64,000 nucleotides of DNA from Cytobacillus sp. FSL H8-0458 (GCF_038002165.1 NZ_JBBOBR010000001.1:744001-808000); one strand, 5' to 3'. Positions 8,468 to 17,720 are shown, counted from the stretch's first letter. Notes: generated from the letters alone by a model not told the origin. Made by a program: numbers and translations.

Positions 8468-9316
8468 ATGACTAAAATTAAAATTGTTACAGATTCTACA
8501 GCTGACCTATCCAGCGAATTGCTTGAAAAATTCGATATTGAAGTCGTCCCTCTATCTATTCACATCGAAGGTAATACATACTTGGACCGGGTTGATATTA
8601 CTCCATCTGAATTCATGAAGAAAATGAAAGAAGCGGACGAGCTGCCCAAAAGCTCACAGCCTCCTGCGGGATTATTCGCAGAGGTGTATGACAGGTTTGG
8701 TGACCAGGGCTATGAAATTCTCTCTATTCATATGACTGGCGGAATGAGCGGTACTGTTCAATCAGCAGAAAGTGCAGCAGCTATGTCACATGCAAATGTT
8801 ACAGTGGTAGATTCCAGATATATATCCAAAGCACTGGCATTTCAAGTATTGGAGGCTGCGAAAATGGCCAGGGAAGGGAAAAGTATTCAGGAAATTGTCA
8901 GCCGGCTGGAAACCATTCGCAGTAATACTAAGTTGTTTGTAGTAGTGGATACATTGGAAAATCTTGTAAAAGGCGGAAGGATTGGCAAAGGCAAGGCCAT
9001 GATCGGTTCCTTGCTGAATATAAAACCAATTGCCTCCCTTGAAGGCGGTGTTTATACACCTGTCGCTAAAGTAAGAAGCCATACCCAGGTTGCAAAATAT
9101 TTGGCCAAGCAATTTGCAGAAGATATAAAAGGGAAAACAATAAAAGGTGTAGGCCTTGTTCATGCAGAAGGCATTGAGTTAGCTTCTAAGCTGAAAACAA
9201 TGATAGAAGAGCTGCATGCTGGCGCAGAGGTTGAAATAGAGGAGACAACTCCAATTATCAGTACACATACAGGACCAGGTGCAATTGGGTTCATGTATCA
9301 TCTGGAAGATAAATAA
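8468..9316 (+). CDS. DegV family fatty-acid-binding protein (FakB-type)
   Basis: A 282-residue DegV-fold protein. Signatures are the N-terminal VTDSTADLSSEL, SSQPPAG, the GMSGTVQSA loop and a C-terminal HTGPGAIGF segment whose His/Thr contact bound fatty acid. Family members present acyl chains to the kinase FakA for phospholipid synthesis; Bacillus genomes carry several paralogues. No fakA is nearby. ATG 8468 follows GGGAAGTGAAAG. Monocistronic, with a strong terminator. Confidence 0.92.
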   Translation: MTKIKIVTDSTADLSSELLEKFDIEVVPLSIHIEGNTYLDRVDITPSEFMKKMKEADELPKSSQPPAGLFAEVYDRFGDQGYEILSIHMTGGMSGTVQSAESAAAMSHANVTVVDSRYISKALAFQVLEAAKMAREGKSIQEIVSRLETIRSNTKLFVVVDTLENLVKGGRIGKGKAMIGSLLNIKPIASLEGGVYTPVAKVRSHTQVAKYLAKQFAEDIKGKTIKGVGLVHAEGIELASKLKTMIEELHAGAEVEIEETTPIISTHTGPGAIGFMYHLEDK

Positions 9317-9321
9317 AAAGG

Positions 9322-9353
9322 ACGCATAGCTCATCAGGCTATGCGTTTTTTTT
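9322..9353 (+). terminator. Terminator of the degV-family gene
   Basis: ACGCATAGC/GCTATGCGT, 9 pairs, then T8. Confidence 0.9.
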
Positions 9354-9462
9354 CGGTCTGATCATGGAAAGGAATAGTTAATTTCAAAGACTTTTGTCCT
9401 ATTTGAAAATATTTGCCATTCTTGATTATCCCCGGAATAAAATTAATTATGGGGGTGTAGGG

Positions 9463-10443
9463 TTGAAGAGGAAAAATGTCTTGTTTTTTAGTGACTTTGG
9501 AATTGACGATTTTGTTGCGGTTATATTTGCCTATTTCTCAGAGGAAATCAATATCGTTGGGATTGTTGCTGATTATGGAAATGTTTCCAGGGAGGACGCC
9601 ATCCGAAATGCTGCATACCTTCGTGAATTAACCGGTCAAAATACTCCCGTATTCAGCGGAGCAGTATTACCTTTAACCGGCGATGCTCCGGTATTTTACC
9701 CGGATGTTCACGGCATTGAAGGGCTCGGTCCGATTATTCCTAAACTGGAGAATTCCAATAATATGTTTGAAAACTTTGATGATTTTAAGGAACTGATCGA
9801 GAAGTATGAAGATGATATAACAATTGTTAATGTAGGCAGACTTTCTTCATTGGCAACGGCCTTTATCCTTTATCCCGCACTTATGAGTAAAGTCAGTGAC
9901 TTTTATATTATGGGCGGGGCATTCAATGTTGCAGGCAATGTGACTCCAGTGGCTGAAGCAAATTTTTATGGGGACCCATATGCGGCTAATGTTGTGTTTG
10001 CCAATGCACCAAATAAAATTCATGTCTTTCCTCTGGATGTAACGATGTCTGCAATCATTACTCCTGCAATTATTGACTCTCTTGATGCCTATTATCAGAA
10101 AGTGCAAAATAAAGTCGGCTTAATTCTGAAGCCTATGGTTGATTATTATTTTAATTTTTATAAGGAAACTTATCCAGGCATAAGCGGAAGTCCCATGCAC
10201 GATTTATTTACATTTTGGGCAATGCTTGACGGGGCTGACATTCAATACTTGGATGTACCGGTAAAGATAATTACTGACAAAGGGGAGGCGTTTGGCCAGA
10301 GCATTGGTGACTTTAGAAATGTCCCTCAGGAAAACAAGATGAAATACCGGATACATCGGATTGCTGTGCAATTTAATTATTCAAATTTCATCAGAACATT
10401 TTATGAGATTATGACTAACCATAAAACGAAACCAACTCAATAG
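9463..10443 (+). CDS. Nucleoside hydrolase (inosine-uridine preferring type)
   Basis: A 326-residue protein of the IUNH family that hydrolyses the N-glycosidic bond of nucleosides, releasing base and ribose. The calcium-binding N-terminus (SDFGIDDFVAV), YGNVSREDAIRNAAYL, an FYIMGGAF-type central strand and a C-terminal HDLFTFWAML segment match the family. The first motif has SDFGIDD rather than the classical DTDPGxDD, so one calcium ligand differs from the norm. TTG 9463 is taken as start because GGGGGTGTAG precedes it; the frame opens at 9394. It probably acts in purine or pyrimidine salvage. Confidence 0.85.
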   Translation: MKRKNVLFFSDFGIDDFVAVIFAYFSEEINIVGIVADYGNVSREDAIRNAAYLRELTGQNTPVFSGAVLPLTGDAPVFYPDVHGIEGLGPIIPKLENSNNMFENFDDFKELIEKYEDDITIVNVGRLSSLATAFILYPALMSKVSDFYIMGGAFNVAGNVTPVAEANFYGDPYAANVVFANAPNKIHVFPLDVTMSAIITPAIIDSLDAYYQKVQNKVGLILKPMVDYYFNFYKETYPGISGSPMHDLFTFWAMLDGADIQYLDVPVKIITDKGEAFGQSIGDFRNVPQENKMKYRIHRIAVQFNYSNFIRTFYEIMTNHKTKPTQ

Positions 10444-10558
10444 TTTTTATCATCCATTAAATCGAGATACTATTCACAAGTTTGTCATAAGTACTTCTTT
10501 CTTCTTTCATGAATATTTGCTAAAATTAGCAACGTATCTAATTAAAGCAGGTGAATGT

Positions 10559-11140
10559 ATGAGAAAAAGAGTTTTTGCAATAATGGTATCTGCTTTTATG
10601 CTTGCAGTGCTTTCAGCATGCGGACAGAGCGGCATAAAGGACGCGTTAAATTGGGAACTGGCTGATTTTACGTATACAAATCAGGATAATAAAGAATTTG
10701 GTTTAAAGGATCTTAAAGGCAAGGTTTGGGTAGCCGACTTTATTTTTACCAATTGCGAAGATGTATGTATGCCCATGACAGCTAATATGAAGAAGCTTCA
10801 GGATTTGGCTGAGGAAGAAGGCATAAAAAATATTGAATTTGTTTCATTCAGTGTAGACCCAAAAGTGGATACACCTGAAGTTTTAAAGGAATTTGCATCT
10901 TCATATAATGCAGATTTCAGCAATTGGCATTTTCTGACCGGGTATGAACAGGAAGAAATTGAGAAATATGCTATGGAATACTTCAAAACCATTGTGAAGA
11001 AGCCGCAAACAGGTGATCAGGTAATCCATGGAACAGACTTTTTTCTTGTTGACCAGAATGGAAAAGTAATGAAATATTATACTGGTCTCAATGAAATACC
11101 ATTAGATGAAATTATGAATGATATTAAAGCATTGCAATAG
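10559..11140 (+). CDS. ypmQ: SCO1/SenC family lipoprotein, YpmQ-like
   Basis: A 193-residue lipoprotein (lipobox LSAC, Cys near residue 22) with a thioredoxin-fold SCO domain. The copper-binding CEDVC (CxxxC) and the downstream His in HGTDFF are both present. SCO proteins deliver copper to the CuA site of cytochrome oxidase or act as thiol reductants outside the membrane. ATG 10559 follows GCAGGTGAA. As in B. subtilis, it lies directly before ypmR and ypmS. A terminator follows, so ypmR has its own promoter. Confidence 0.93.
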   Translation: MRKRVFAIMVSAFMLAVLSACGQSGIKDALNWELADFTYTNQDNKEFGLKDLKGKVWVADFIFTNCEDVCMPMTANMKKLQDLAEEEGIKNIEFVSFSVDPKVDTPEVLKEFASSYNADFSNWHFLTGYEQEEIEKYAMEYFKTIVKKPQTGDQVIHGTDFFLVDQNGKVMKYYTGLNEIPLDEIMNDIKALQ

Positions 11141-11163
11141 ACCTTGGACGAGGTCTATTTTTC
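11137..11163 (+). terminator. Terminator of ypmQ
   Basis: ATAGACCT-TGGACG-AGGTCTAT hairpin followed by T4C; it includes the stop codon. Confidence 0.8.
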
Positions 11164-11262
11164 TTTTCAGTTTAATCCATGCTGCTGCAGAGACAATGCT
11201 AATTATTTTTAAATTGGAGTTGCATGTTATAATATGAATGAGAAAAATGGGCAGGTGATAGT

Positions 11263-12102
11263 ATGATAAAAAAATTCACCCTAATCCTTTGGATCATGCT
11301 GCTTCTCGCCTCCTGCAGTTCAGTTAACCACAGCGATATAATTCATTCTGAAAAAGAATCCCGCCTGACAGTTAAAGAAGAAATTCCACTGGATTTTTTC
11401 CCTCGAAACCTTACTGTTGCTGCAGTAGGAGACTCTTTAACCCAGGGGGTTGGAGACAGTACTGAACGTGGAGGCTACGTGCCATATCTTGAAATGTCAC
11501 TGGAAAAAGACAAAAGTGTTCAAGACGCTGTTTTTTATAATTTCGGTGTTAAAGGCAATCGTTCCGATCAATTATTGAAAAAGCTGGGGACAGATGAAGT
11601 AAAAGATGTTGTGAAAAATGCAGACGCGGTGATCATAACCATTGGCGGCAATGACGTTATGAAAGTTGTCCGTGAGAATTTTTCAAACCTGAAGCTGAGG
11701 GCCTTTGCTAAAGAAAAAGAAATCTATGAACAAAATCTGACCGAGGTTTTAGATTCTATTAAAGAGGTAAACCCAAATAGTAAAATTATTTTAATAGGCT
11801 TATATAATCCCTTTCTGAAATGGTTTTCAGAAATAACGGAAATTAACGCTATTCTTGGAGATTGGAATGACACAAGCCAGGATATATTGAAAAATTATCC
11901 AGGTACCTATTTTGTTGAAATAGATGATATCTTTGAAAATACCGATGAAAATCTTTTATTTACAGACTACTTTCATCCAAATGACAAAGGCTATGAATTA
12001 ATAGCTGGACGGGTCCATCAAATCCTCACAGAGGAAGTGCTGAAAGATATTCCGTATAAAAGGAATGCCGAAGGAAATGGAGAGAAGCTGATTGAAAGAT
12101 AG
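11263..12102 (+). CDS. ypmR: SGNH/GDSL-family lipoprotein esterase, YpmR-like
   Basis: A 279-residue lipoprotein (lipobox LLASC) with an SGNH hydrolase domain: block I GDSLTQGVGD carries the Ser nucleophile, block III IGGND supplies Gly/Asn, and block V DYFHPNDKGY the Asp-His pair. It probably removes ester groups from an envelope or lipid substrate. ATG 11263 follows GGCAGGTGATAGT. The 3' end overlaps ypmS by 11 bases, so the two are co-translated. Confidence 0.92.
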   Translation: MIKKFTLILWIMLLLASCSSVNHSDIIHSEKESRLTVKEEIPLDFFPRNLTVAAVGDSLTQGVGDSTERGGYVPYLEMSLEKDKSVQDAVFYNFGVKGNRSDQLLKKLGTDEVKDVVKNADAVIITIGGNDVMKVVRENFSNLKLRAFAKEKEIYEQNLTEVLDSIKEVNPNSKIILIGLYNPFLKWFSEITEINAILGDWNDTSQDILKNYPGTYFVEIDDIFENTDENLLFTDYFHPNDKGYELIAGRVHQILTEEVLKDIPYKRNAEGNGEKLIER

Positions 12103-12673
12103 AAAATGGAAAAAGCTGTTTTTTGCACTGCTGGCCATTAATGCACTCATTGCAGCTGTGCTGTTTATTATTATCAGTATGCCGGCAGATGACGAAGACT
12201 ACACAGCGGTCACCGAGAATAGTGATAATTATGTTCCTTTTAAAATAAAAGCCAATAAAGAAGATTTGAATAGGGTCATTAACCACTATCTTGAAAAAGA
12301 AGGACTGACAGGAGCAATAGATTACAAGGTCCTTCTAAATGATGAAGTTGATTTATATGGTACAATCCCTTTCTTCAGCCAGGATCTGCAGATGAAACTG
12401 TCATTTGAACCAGAAGCCTTGAAGAATGGGGATGTTGTCCTTCAGCAAAAGTCTATATCTGTTGGGCAGCTGAAACTTCCTGTTTCACATGTTCTGAAGC
12501 TGGTAAAAGACCGCTACAATCTTCCGGAAGGTGTTACCATTCAGCCGCAGAAAGAAAGAATCTATGTGTCACTGCAGGAAATGAAGCTGAAAAGTGATGT
12601 AAAAGTAAAAGTGGATGAATTTAATTTAAAGCAGGATGATATTCGTTTTACCCTTCTTGTTCCTGTTAAATGA
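12092..12673 (+). CDS. ypmS: DUF2140 family membrane-anchored protein, YpmS-like
   Basis: A 193-residue protein with one N-terminal membrane helix (about residues 6-28) and an extracytoplasmic beta-rich domain of the YpmS family; function unknown. The start is TTG 12092, preceded by ATGGAGAGAAG within the ypmR coding end; the next ATG (12106) is out of frame. The overlap with ypmR and the conserved B. subtilis order suggest a joint envelope role. Confidence 0.88.
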   Translation: MKDRKWKKLFFALLAINALIAAVLFIIISMPADDEDYTAVTENSDNYVPFKIKANKEDLNRVINHYLEKEGLTGAIDYKVLLNDEVDLYGTIPFFSQDLQMKLSFEPEALKNGDVVLQQKSISVGQLKLPVSHVLKLVKDRYNLPEGVTIQPQKERIYVSLQEMKLKSDVKVKVDEFNLKQDDIRFTLLVPVK

Positions 12674-12676
12674 GAA

Positions 12677-12718
12677 AAGGGAACTCTTCCGCAACTTTGG
12701 AGGGGTTCCCTTTTTTTG
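12677..12718 (+). terminator. Terminator of ypmRS
   Basis: AAAGGGAAC...GTTCCCTTTTTTT hairpin. It may also end the converging DUF4397 gene. Confidence 0.85.
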
Positions 12719-12741
12719 ACCTTTTGTTTGGCGCGAAAACA

Positions 12742-13512
12742 TTAATCTGTAATGATAATTGCTTCAAGCTCAGGCTCTTTGGCAACGGAACCTACAGCCA
12801 GTAAGGTGTAGGCCTGGTCTGCTTTAAATTGCATTCTAGGAATTGACAGCACCTCATTAGGGGTTCCTGCTACCCTGGCCTCCAAATCGACTGTCATTGG
12901 AGTTAATGCCATGTACTTGCTTGCCTGCCTGAAAGCAATATTGGGGAAAACAACATCCCTGTTTTTTACGGCAATATCAACTGCCGGAGCTTCGTGGGAC
13001 AGGTGGGCAAATCTGACTTTTGTTTCCCCGGCAGGCACTTCAGGCTGAATTTCTAATATGACAAGCTTTAAGTTTGCTGCATTTCCTGCAGCTGCAATTG
13101 TATATATGTTATCTGCAGCAGCAGTAATTTTTCTGCTTAAAAGTGTGGAAACCATGCTGCCAGCCGGATATATGTCTATCTGGTGCGAGCCTGCAGGCAG
13201 TGCAGCATAACCGCTTGCTTCTTTATATGAGAAGTCCTTTAAAATTCGCGTGCCATTTATATAAATATCGATCGGGCCGGCATTAGGGGAACCATGGAAC
13301 ATCCGCACTCTTGCCTGCTGTCCCTGATGAACTTCTGCAGATGGCACCGGGTTATTTGTACGCATCATTCGAAAAGCCTGATTGAGGCAATGTAAATGTT
13401 TATGGTAATAAGCAATATGCTGTGCTGCATCAATATATTTAAAGTACTGTGCCAAAAGATCATACTTTGCTGCTTTTTGTAAATACCATTGCTGATTTCT
13501 CTCGGCAGGCAT
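12742..13512 (-). CDS. DUF4397 domain-containing protein
   Basis: A 256-residue protein with two tandem DUF4397 domains (about residues 68-155 and 160-250), each starting with a VRxxHxSPxAxxxDI-type strand (VRMFHGSPNAGPIDIYING; VRFAHLSHEAPAVDIAV). The N-terminal ~55 residues are helical and rich in Tyr/His/Gln, without a recognisable signal peptide. The DUF4397 fold is beta-sandwich-like and common in surface or spore-associated proteins of Bacillus; function unknown. GGAGGGGGAA precedes ATG 13512 on the minus strand. Convergent with ypmS. Confidence 0.88.
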   Translation of the reverse strand: MPAERNQQWYLQKAAKYDLLAQYFKYIDAAQHIAYYHKHLHCLNQAFRMMRTNNPVPSAEVHQGQQARVRMFHGSPNAGPIDIYINGTRILKDFSYKEASGYAALPAGSHQIDIYPAGSMVSTLLSRKITAAADNIYTIAAAGNAANLKLVILEIQPEVPAGETKVRFAHLSHEAPAVDIAVKNRDVVFPNIAFRQASKYMALTPMTVDLEARVAGTPNEVLSIPRMQFKADQAYTLLAVGSVAKEPELEAIIITD

Positions 13513-13597
13513 ATTTCCCCCTCCTAAATCTGCTTAAATAACATATGCTTCTCCCCGGGTGAATGCCACATTGGGAAAAATGATGGAATAAAAGGGC

Positions 13598-13626
13598 TTT
13601 ACTTCTGGATCAATATTCCATATAAT
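13598..13626 (+). promoter_or_regulatory. Sigma-A type promoter before a 23-codon gene
   Basis: TTTACT, 17-base spacer, TATAAT, 32 bases before ATG 13659. Confidence 0.6.
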
Positions 13627-13658
13627 ATAAACAAATAAACGAAAGCGGGTGATGTGCT

Positions 13659-13730
13659 ATGACAAGAGAATTTTACGCCAATACGTTCATTGTAAATAAT
13701 TCAGGCACAGCCCAAATGGAATTCGTTTAA
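13659..13730 (+). CDS. Possible tiny gene (23 aa) with its own promoter and terminator
   Basis: ATG 13659 follows AAAGCGGGTGATG and encodes MTREFYANTFIVNNSGTAQM plus EFV before TAA 13728. It lies between a good sigma-A promoter (13598-13626) and a terminator (13783-13809), making a complete small transcription unit. I do not recognise the peptide. It could be a genuine microprotein, a leader peptide for the GTPase gene downstream, or the remnant of a larger gene. Support is contextual only. Confidence 0.4.
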   Translation: MTREFYANTFIVNNSGTAQMEFV

Positions 13731-13782
13731 TCGAGCGGACCAGATTGTTTTTCCCCTGCTTATTGAACTTTACATGATCCGA

Positions 13783-13809
13783 CCATGGGCTGATTGCCTA
13801 TGGTTTTTT
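13783..13809 (+). terminator. Terminator between the tiny gene and the RsgA-like gene
   Basis: CCATGGGC-TGATT-GCCTATGG, 8 pairs (one G-U), then T6. It is only 39 bases before the GTPase start, so it could also act as an attenuator. Confidence 0.7.
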
Positions 13810-13848
13810 GTATGTAAAAAATATTCGATAAGCATGGAGGAACAATCA

Positions 13849-14907
13849 TTGACAATCAATAAACTTGGATTAAATCCCTTTTTTAAAGACGCTTTTTCAG
13901 CGTATGAAGAAAAAGAATATCAAATGGGCCGGGTGGCTTTAGAGCATAAGAGAATGTATCGTGTATGGACAGATAAGGGTGAAATGCTCTGTGAAGTATC
14001 AGGAAAATTTTCTTTCGATGCATCATCAAGGGAGGATTTTCCTGCTGTAGGTGACTGGGTTGTCATCAAAGAAAGAGCGGATGAACAGCGGGGTACCATT
14101 CATGCAGTCCTTCCAAGGAAAAGCAAATTTTCAAGGAAGGCAGCAGGGGTGAATACGGAAGAACAAATTGTAGCTGCTAATGTAGACACTATTTTCCTGG
14201 TTAATTCACTTAATGAGGATCTAAACTTAAGAAGAATGGAACGTTATTTGCTTTTGACATGGGAAAGCGGGGCAGCTCCTGTGATTGTTCTTACCAAGGC
14301 TGACCTTTGTGAGAATCTTGAGGAAAAGCTTGCTGAGGTGGCCACCGTTGCCATGGGTGTTCCTGTTATCTCAATCAGCGTGATGGAAGAGAATGGAATA
14401 GACCTGCTTAAACCGTTTTTGGAGCCTGGAAAAACAATCGCATTGCTCGGCTCTTCAGGTGTTGGAAAGTCCACACTTACCAATTACCTTCTTGGCGCGG
14501 AAAAACAAAAGGTCCAGGATATTAGAATAAGTGATGACAAAGGAAAGCATACAACTACTCACAGGGAACTCATCCTTCTTCCTGAAGGCGCCATATTGAT
14601 TGATACTCCAGGAATGCGGGAGCTTCAGCTGTGGGAAAGTGAAAGCGGTCTTTCAGAAAGCTTCACAGATATTGAACAAGCCGCTGAAAACTGCAGATTC
14701 AGGGACTGTACACATGAAAATGAGCCAGGGTGCGCTGTGCATATGCTAATAGAAGAAGGCAGCATATCAAGGGCGCGTCTGAACAGCTATAAGAAGCTTC
14801 TCAAGGAACTCGCTTATCTGGATAGAAAGCAGGATAAGCGAGCCCAATCTGAAGAACGAAAGCGCTGGAAAAAAATAAGTGCCGGAGCAAAGAGCAAAAG
14901 AATATAA
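13849..14907 (+). CDS. rsgA: RsgA/YjeQ-type ribosome small-subunit-dependent GTPase
   Basis: A 352-residue circularly permuted GTPase. An OB-fold (about residues 30-110) is followed by G4 (LTKADL), G1 (GSSGVGKST) and G3 (DTPGMREL) in permuted order, then a C-terminal zinc knuckle (CRFRDCTHENEPGC). RsgA proteins check late 30S assembly. At 352 residues it resembles the longer E. coli-type form rather than the ~298-residue YloQ of B. subtilis, so the genome may hold a second RsgA in the usual prpC-prkC cluster. TTG 13849 is chosen because GGAGG lies 8 bases upstream; ATG 13834 is the alternative. Confidence 0.9.
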   Translation: MTINKLGLNPFFKDAFSAYEEKEYQMGRVALEHKRMYRVWTDKGEMLCEVSGKFSFDASSREDFPAVGDWVVIKERADEQRGTIHAVLPRKSKFSRKAAGVNTEEQIVAANVDTIFLVNSLNEDLNLRRMERYLLLTWESGAAPVIVLTKADLCENLEEKLAEVATVAMGVPVISISVMEENGIDLLKPFLEPGKTIALLGSSGVGKSTLTNYLLGAEKQKVQDIRISDDKGKHTTTHRELILLPEGAILIDTPGMRELQLWESESGLSESFTDIEQAAENCRFRDCTHENEPGCAVHMLIEEGSISRARLNSYKKLLKELAYLDRKQDKRAQSEERKRWKKISAGAKSKRI

Positions 14908-14913
14908 AAATTC

Positions 14914-14943
14914 AGAAACCTCTTCAATGAAGAGGTTTCTTTT
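14914..14943 (+). terminator. Terminator of the RsgA-like gene
   Basis: AGAAACCTCTT-CAATG-AAGAGGTTTCT followed by TTT. Confidence 0.85.
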
Positions 14944-15046
14944 GCATATAATGAATCTTTTCATTAATCTTATGTATATAGCTTTAAATCATCTTTTTAA
15001 GGGAAAAAGTAAAAGATAGAAAAGTGCCGGAAAGAGGTGGAGCAGA

Positions 15047-15583
15047 ATGACAGAGAAACAATACGAAAAGGCAACATTTGCAGGAGGCTGCTTCTGGTGT
15101 ATGGTAAAGCCTTTTGATGAACAGCCTGGAATAAAAGAGGTACTATCCGGGTATACCGGAGGGAATGTAAAGAACCCGACTTACCAGCAAGTCTGTTCGG
15201 AAACGACTGGCCATTATGAAGCGGTTCAAATCACATTTGATCCTGAGGTTTACCCATATGACAAACTGCTTGAATTATATTGGCAGCAGATTGACCCTAC
15301 AGATGAAGGCGGGCAGTTCTATGATCGAGGCCAATCCTATCAGACAGCGATTTTTTATCACAATGAAAAACAAAAGCAGTCAGCAGAAGAATCAAAACAA
15401 AAGCTTGCTGAAACCGGTCCATTTACAAAACCGATTGTTACCAGGATTCTGCCTGCTTCAGACTTTTATCCTGCAGAAGAATATCATCAGCACTATTACA
15501 AAAAAAATCCGGAAAGATACAATGCCTATCAAACAGGCTCTGGAAGAAAGGCATTTATTAACAACCATTGGGGTGAAAAATGA
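15047..15583 (+). CDS. msrA: Peptide methionine (S)-S-oxide reductase
   Basis: A 178-residue MsrA that reduces the S-epimer of methionine sulfoxide in proteins. Cys15 in AGGCFWCM is the catalytic residue; [22 protein letters not shown] is the conserved core (split here across about 38-60), with a likely resolving Cys in QQVCSE. AGAGGTGG precedes ATG 15047. The stop overlaps the msrB start (ATGA), so the two epimer-specific enzymes are translationally coupled. Confidence 0.97.
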   Translation: MTEKQYEKATFAGGCFWCMVKPFDEQPGIKEVLSGYTGGNVKNPTYQQVCSETTGHYEAVQITFDPEVYPYDKLLELYWQQIDPTDEGGQFYDRGQSYQTAIFYHNEKQKQSAEESKQKLAETGPFTKPIVTRILPASDFYPAEEYHQHYYKKNPERYNAYQTGSGRKAFINNHWGEK

Positions 15584-16023
15584 TGGAAAAGAATAGAGAA
15601 GATTTAAAGCAGAAACTTAATCCCATGCAATATGAAGTAACTCAGAATAATGGCACAGAGCCGCCGTTCCGCAATGAGTATTGGAATGAATTTAAAGAGG
15701 GGATTTATGTTGATATCGTTTCCGGCAAGCCTCTTTTCAACTCAAAGGATAAATATGACGCAGGGTGCGGCTGGCCCAGCTTTACAAAACCCATAGAGGA
15801 TGAAGAAGTTGTGGAAAAAGAAGACCGCAGCCACTTTATGGTCAGAACGGAAGTGAGAAGCAAATCAGCCGATTCCCATCTTGGTCATGTTTTTGATGAT
15901 GGACCGGGACCTGCGGGCCTCCGTTACTGCATTAATTCTGCTGCACTCAGGTTTATTCCTAAGGAAAAACTTGAGGAAGAAGGCTATAAAGAATACCTGC
16001 AGCTATTTAATAATGAAAACTAA
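15580..16023 (+). CDS. msrB: Peptide methionine (R)-S-oxide reductase
   Basis: A 147-residue MsrB reducing the R-epimer of methionine sulfoxide. Conserved [25 protein letters not shown] and [10 protein letters not shown] are present; Cys in RYCINS is the catalytic residue. The zinc-binding CxxC pairs of some MsrB forms are absent, as in the B. subtilis type. Start ATG 15580 overlaps the msrA stop; ATG 15583 is an equally good alternative. Confidence 0.96.
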   Translation: MMEKNREDLKQKLNPMQYEVTQNNGTEPPFRNEYWNEFKEGIYVDIVSGKPLFNSKDKYDAGCGWPSFTKPIEDEEVVEKEDRSHFMVRTEVRSKSADSHLGHVFDDGPGPAGLRYCINSAALRFIPKEKLEEEGYKEYLQLFNNEN

Positions 16024-16040
16024 GAATGGATGGTGTTCCT

Positions 16041-16538
16041 ATGTTTAAGAAATTATTTGGCAAAAAGGAAACAGTTAAAGCAATTGAGGTTAAGGCTGCT
16101 TTGACGGGTAAAGCCGTTAATCTGGAAGAGGTGCCTGATCCAGTATTTGCAGAAAGAATGATGGGGGACGGAATTGCAATTGAACCTTCAGAAGGTGTGG
16201 TTGTTTCCCCGGTAAATGGAGAAGTAGTTCAAGTGTTCCCTACCAAGCATGCAATTGGCATTCGTGCTGAGAATGGTGCCGAGATTTTAATTCATATTGG
16301 ACTGGAAACGGTCTCCATGAAAGGGGAAGGATTCGAGACCCATATTTCCGAGGGTTCAAAGGTCAGTGAAGGTGATAAGCTTGTTACGTTTGATTTAGCG
16401 CTGGTTAAAGAAAAGGCAAAGAGCACAATAACGCCAATGATAATCACTAATGGCGACCAGGTCGCTTCTCTTGAGAAAAATGCAGCAGGAGCCGTAACGA
16501 GAGGAACATCTGCAGTAATGACAGTTACTGCAAAATAA
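16041..16538 (+). CDS. ypqE: PTS glucose-type EIIA domain protein, YpqE-like
   Basis: A 165-residue stand-alone EIIA(Glc)-type phosphocarrier. The segment HAIGIRAENGAEILIHIGLETVSMKGEGF (shown by its parts HAIGI and HIGLETV) contains the two active-site histidines; the second receives phosphate from HPr. No EIIBC partner is adjacent, so it may serve several sugar permeases or a regulatory role. ATG 16041 (MFKKLFGKKE) is preferred over ATG 16026. It follows msrB by 17 bases and may be read through from it. Confidence 0.92.
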   Translation: MFKKLFGKKETVKAIEVKAALTGKAVNLEEVPDPVFAERMMGDGIAIEPSEGVVVSPVNGEVVQVFPTKHAIGIRAENGAEILIHIGLETVSMKGEGFETHISEGSKVSEGDKLVTFDLALVKEKAKSTITPMIITNGDQVASLEKNAAGAVTRGTSAVMTVTAK

Positions 16539-16543
16539 TGAGA

Positions 16544-16573
16544 AAAAGCCGCTGAAAATTAAGCGGCTTTTTT
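16544..16573 (+). terminator. Terminator of ypqE
   Basis: AAAGCCGCT-GAAAATTA-AGCGGCTTTTTT hairpin and T run. Confidence 0.9.
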
Positions 16574-16625
16574 CGAGTCGTTTTTTTAAGTCTAAGTTTG
16601 CAGCCCAGCTTTCTGTTCTTCATCT

Positions 16626-17720
16626 TCATTGGTCTGCCCTGGTGAGGATGGAGGAAATTTGAATAACGGCATCGTCAGTACTGTTGTTCACTGATTTTTC
16701 ATTGGTCACAATAAATTTCACTAAATGCTGTCCTTCTTCGAGACCGCTGACAATATATTGATATCTTTCTTTAGTCAGTGGCCACCATGCGGATAAGGAT
16801 GTTATATACACATCATCTATGAACACATCCATCTTCCCGCCTTTTTCGCTTCGAATCATGTCGACCCCTAGGAAAGGGCCGCTAAATTGATATTCAAGAC
16901 TGTCACCCGCCATGCGGCTCTCCCAAATGCCGTCTTTGTGAATAAATGATCCAGATATATCTGTAACATGAGGGATGGATGCGATTTCGATGTCCGCATT
17001 GTCATGAATGGGGGCAGTAAGCTCTGCAATTTCTGCATGACTGCCGGCTAACTCTCTTATTTCCTTTATCAAGGTATCTGCATATATTTCATAGCCGTCA
17101 TCATTTGGATGGACCAGATCCTTTGTCAGTTCCTCTGTCGGTAATCCCGATAGTTCAAAAGGCTTTCTCATATCCACATTTTTTGCGCCATAATGGTTAG
17201 AAATATGAGAAATCGCCTGAACGAACGCATCATTATCAAGCGGGTTTTCTGTAATGGTAATGATCTCGGTATCAGGGTAAAGCTGTTTTGTTTTCCTGAT
17301 AAGCCCTTCGTAGAAATATGAAAATTGCTTCTCATTCATATATTTGCGGTCATTTTCCCCAAATACAATAAAAGTTAAATCAATTTTCCCTAAATGTTCG
17401 GATTGCTGAAGTTTATATAAACCCTCAAAGGCAGTGGCACCACTTTGGACGATGGAATGCCTTTTGGCTTTAATCCCAAATTCACTATGCAGATGCTTCT
17501 CAAGCCTTGTAAACCATGCCGATGATTTGGAGTTGGCACCTGACCCCCTGCCAATGCTGTCCCCGATAATCAGGTAATTGATATTCTCTTTTGACGATAG
17601 CTTTTGATACACGTTAGTTGGATTTGCCCCTTCAACTTTAGATAGGCTATCAAATAAATGATACAAACCATATATAAAAGTGATGATAAAAAAATATATG
17701 CCAATCTTCCTTCTCTTCAT
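16626..17720 (-). CDS. Membrane-anchored SGNH/GDSL hydrolase
   Basis: A 364-residue protein with an N-terminal membrane anchor (about residues 5-24) and an extracellular SGNH esterase domain. GDSIGRGSGA near residue 53 has the nucleophilic Ser, FGENDRKY supplies the Asn, and LVHPNDDGY the His. The last ~120 residues are a beta-rich module that may bind substrate. The role is probably deacetylation or de-esterification of a cell-surface polymer. It is alone, convergent with ypqE and divergent from the yjcZ-like gene. Confidence 0.88.
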   Translation of the reverse strand: MKRRKIGIYFFIITFIYGLYHLFDSLSKVEGANPTNVYQKLSSKENINYLIIGDSIGRGSGANSKSSAWFTRLEKHLHSEFGIKAKRHSIVQSGATAFEGLYKLQQSEHLGKIDLTFIVFGENDRKYMNEKQFSYFYEGLIRKTKQLYPDTEIITITENPLDNDAFVQAISHISNHYGAKNVDMRKPFELSGLPTEELTKDLVHPNDDGYEIYADTLIKEIRELAGSHAEIAELTAPIHDNADIEIASIPHVTDISGSFIHKDGIWESRMAGDSLEYQFSGPFLGVDMIRSEKGGKMDVFIDDVYITSLSAWWPLTKERYQYIVSGLEEGQHLVKFIVTNEKSVNNSTDDAVIQISSILTRADQ

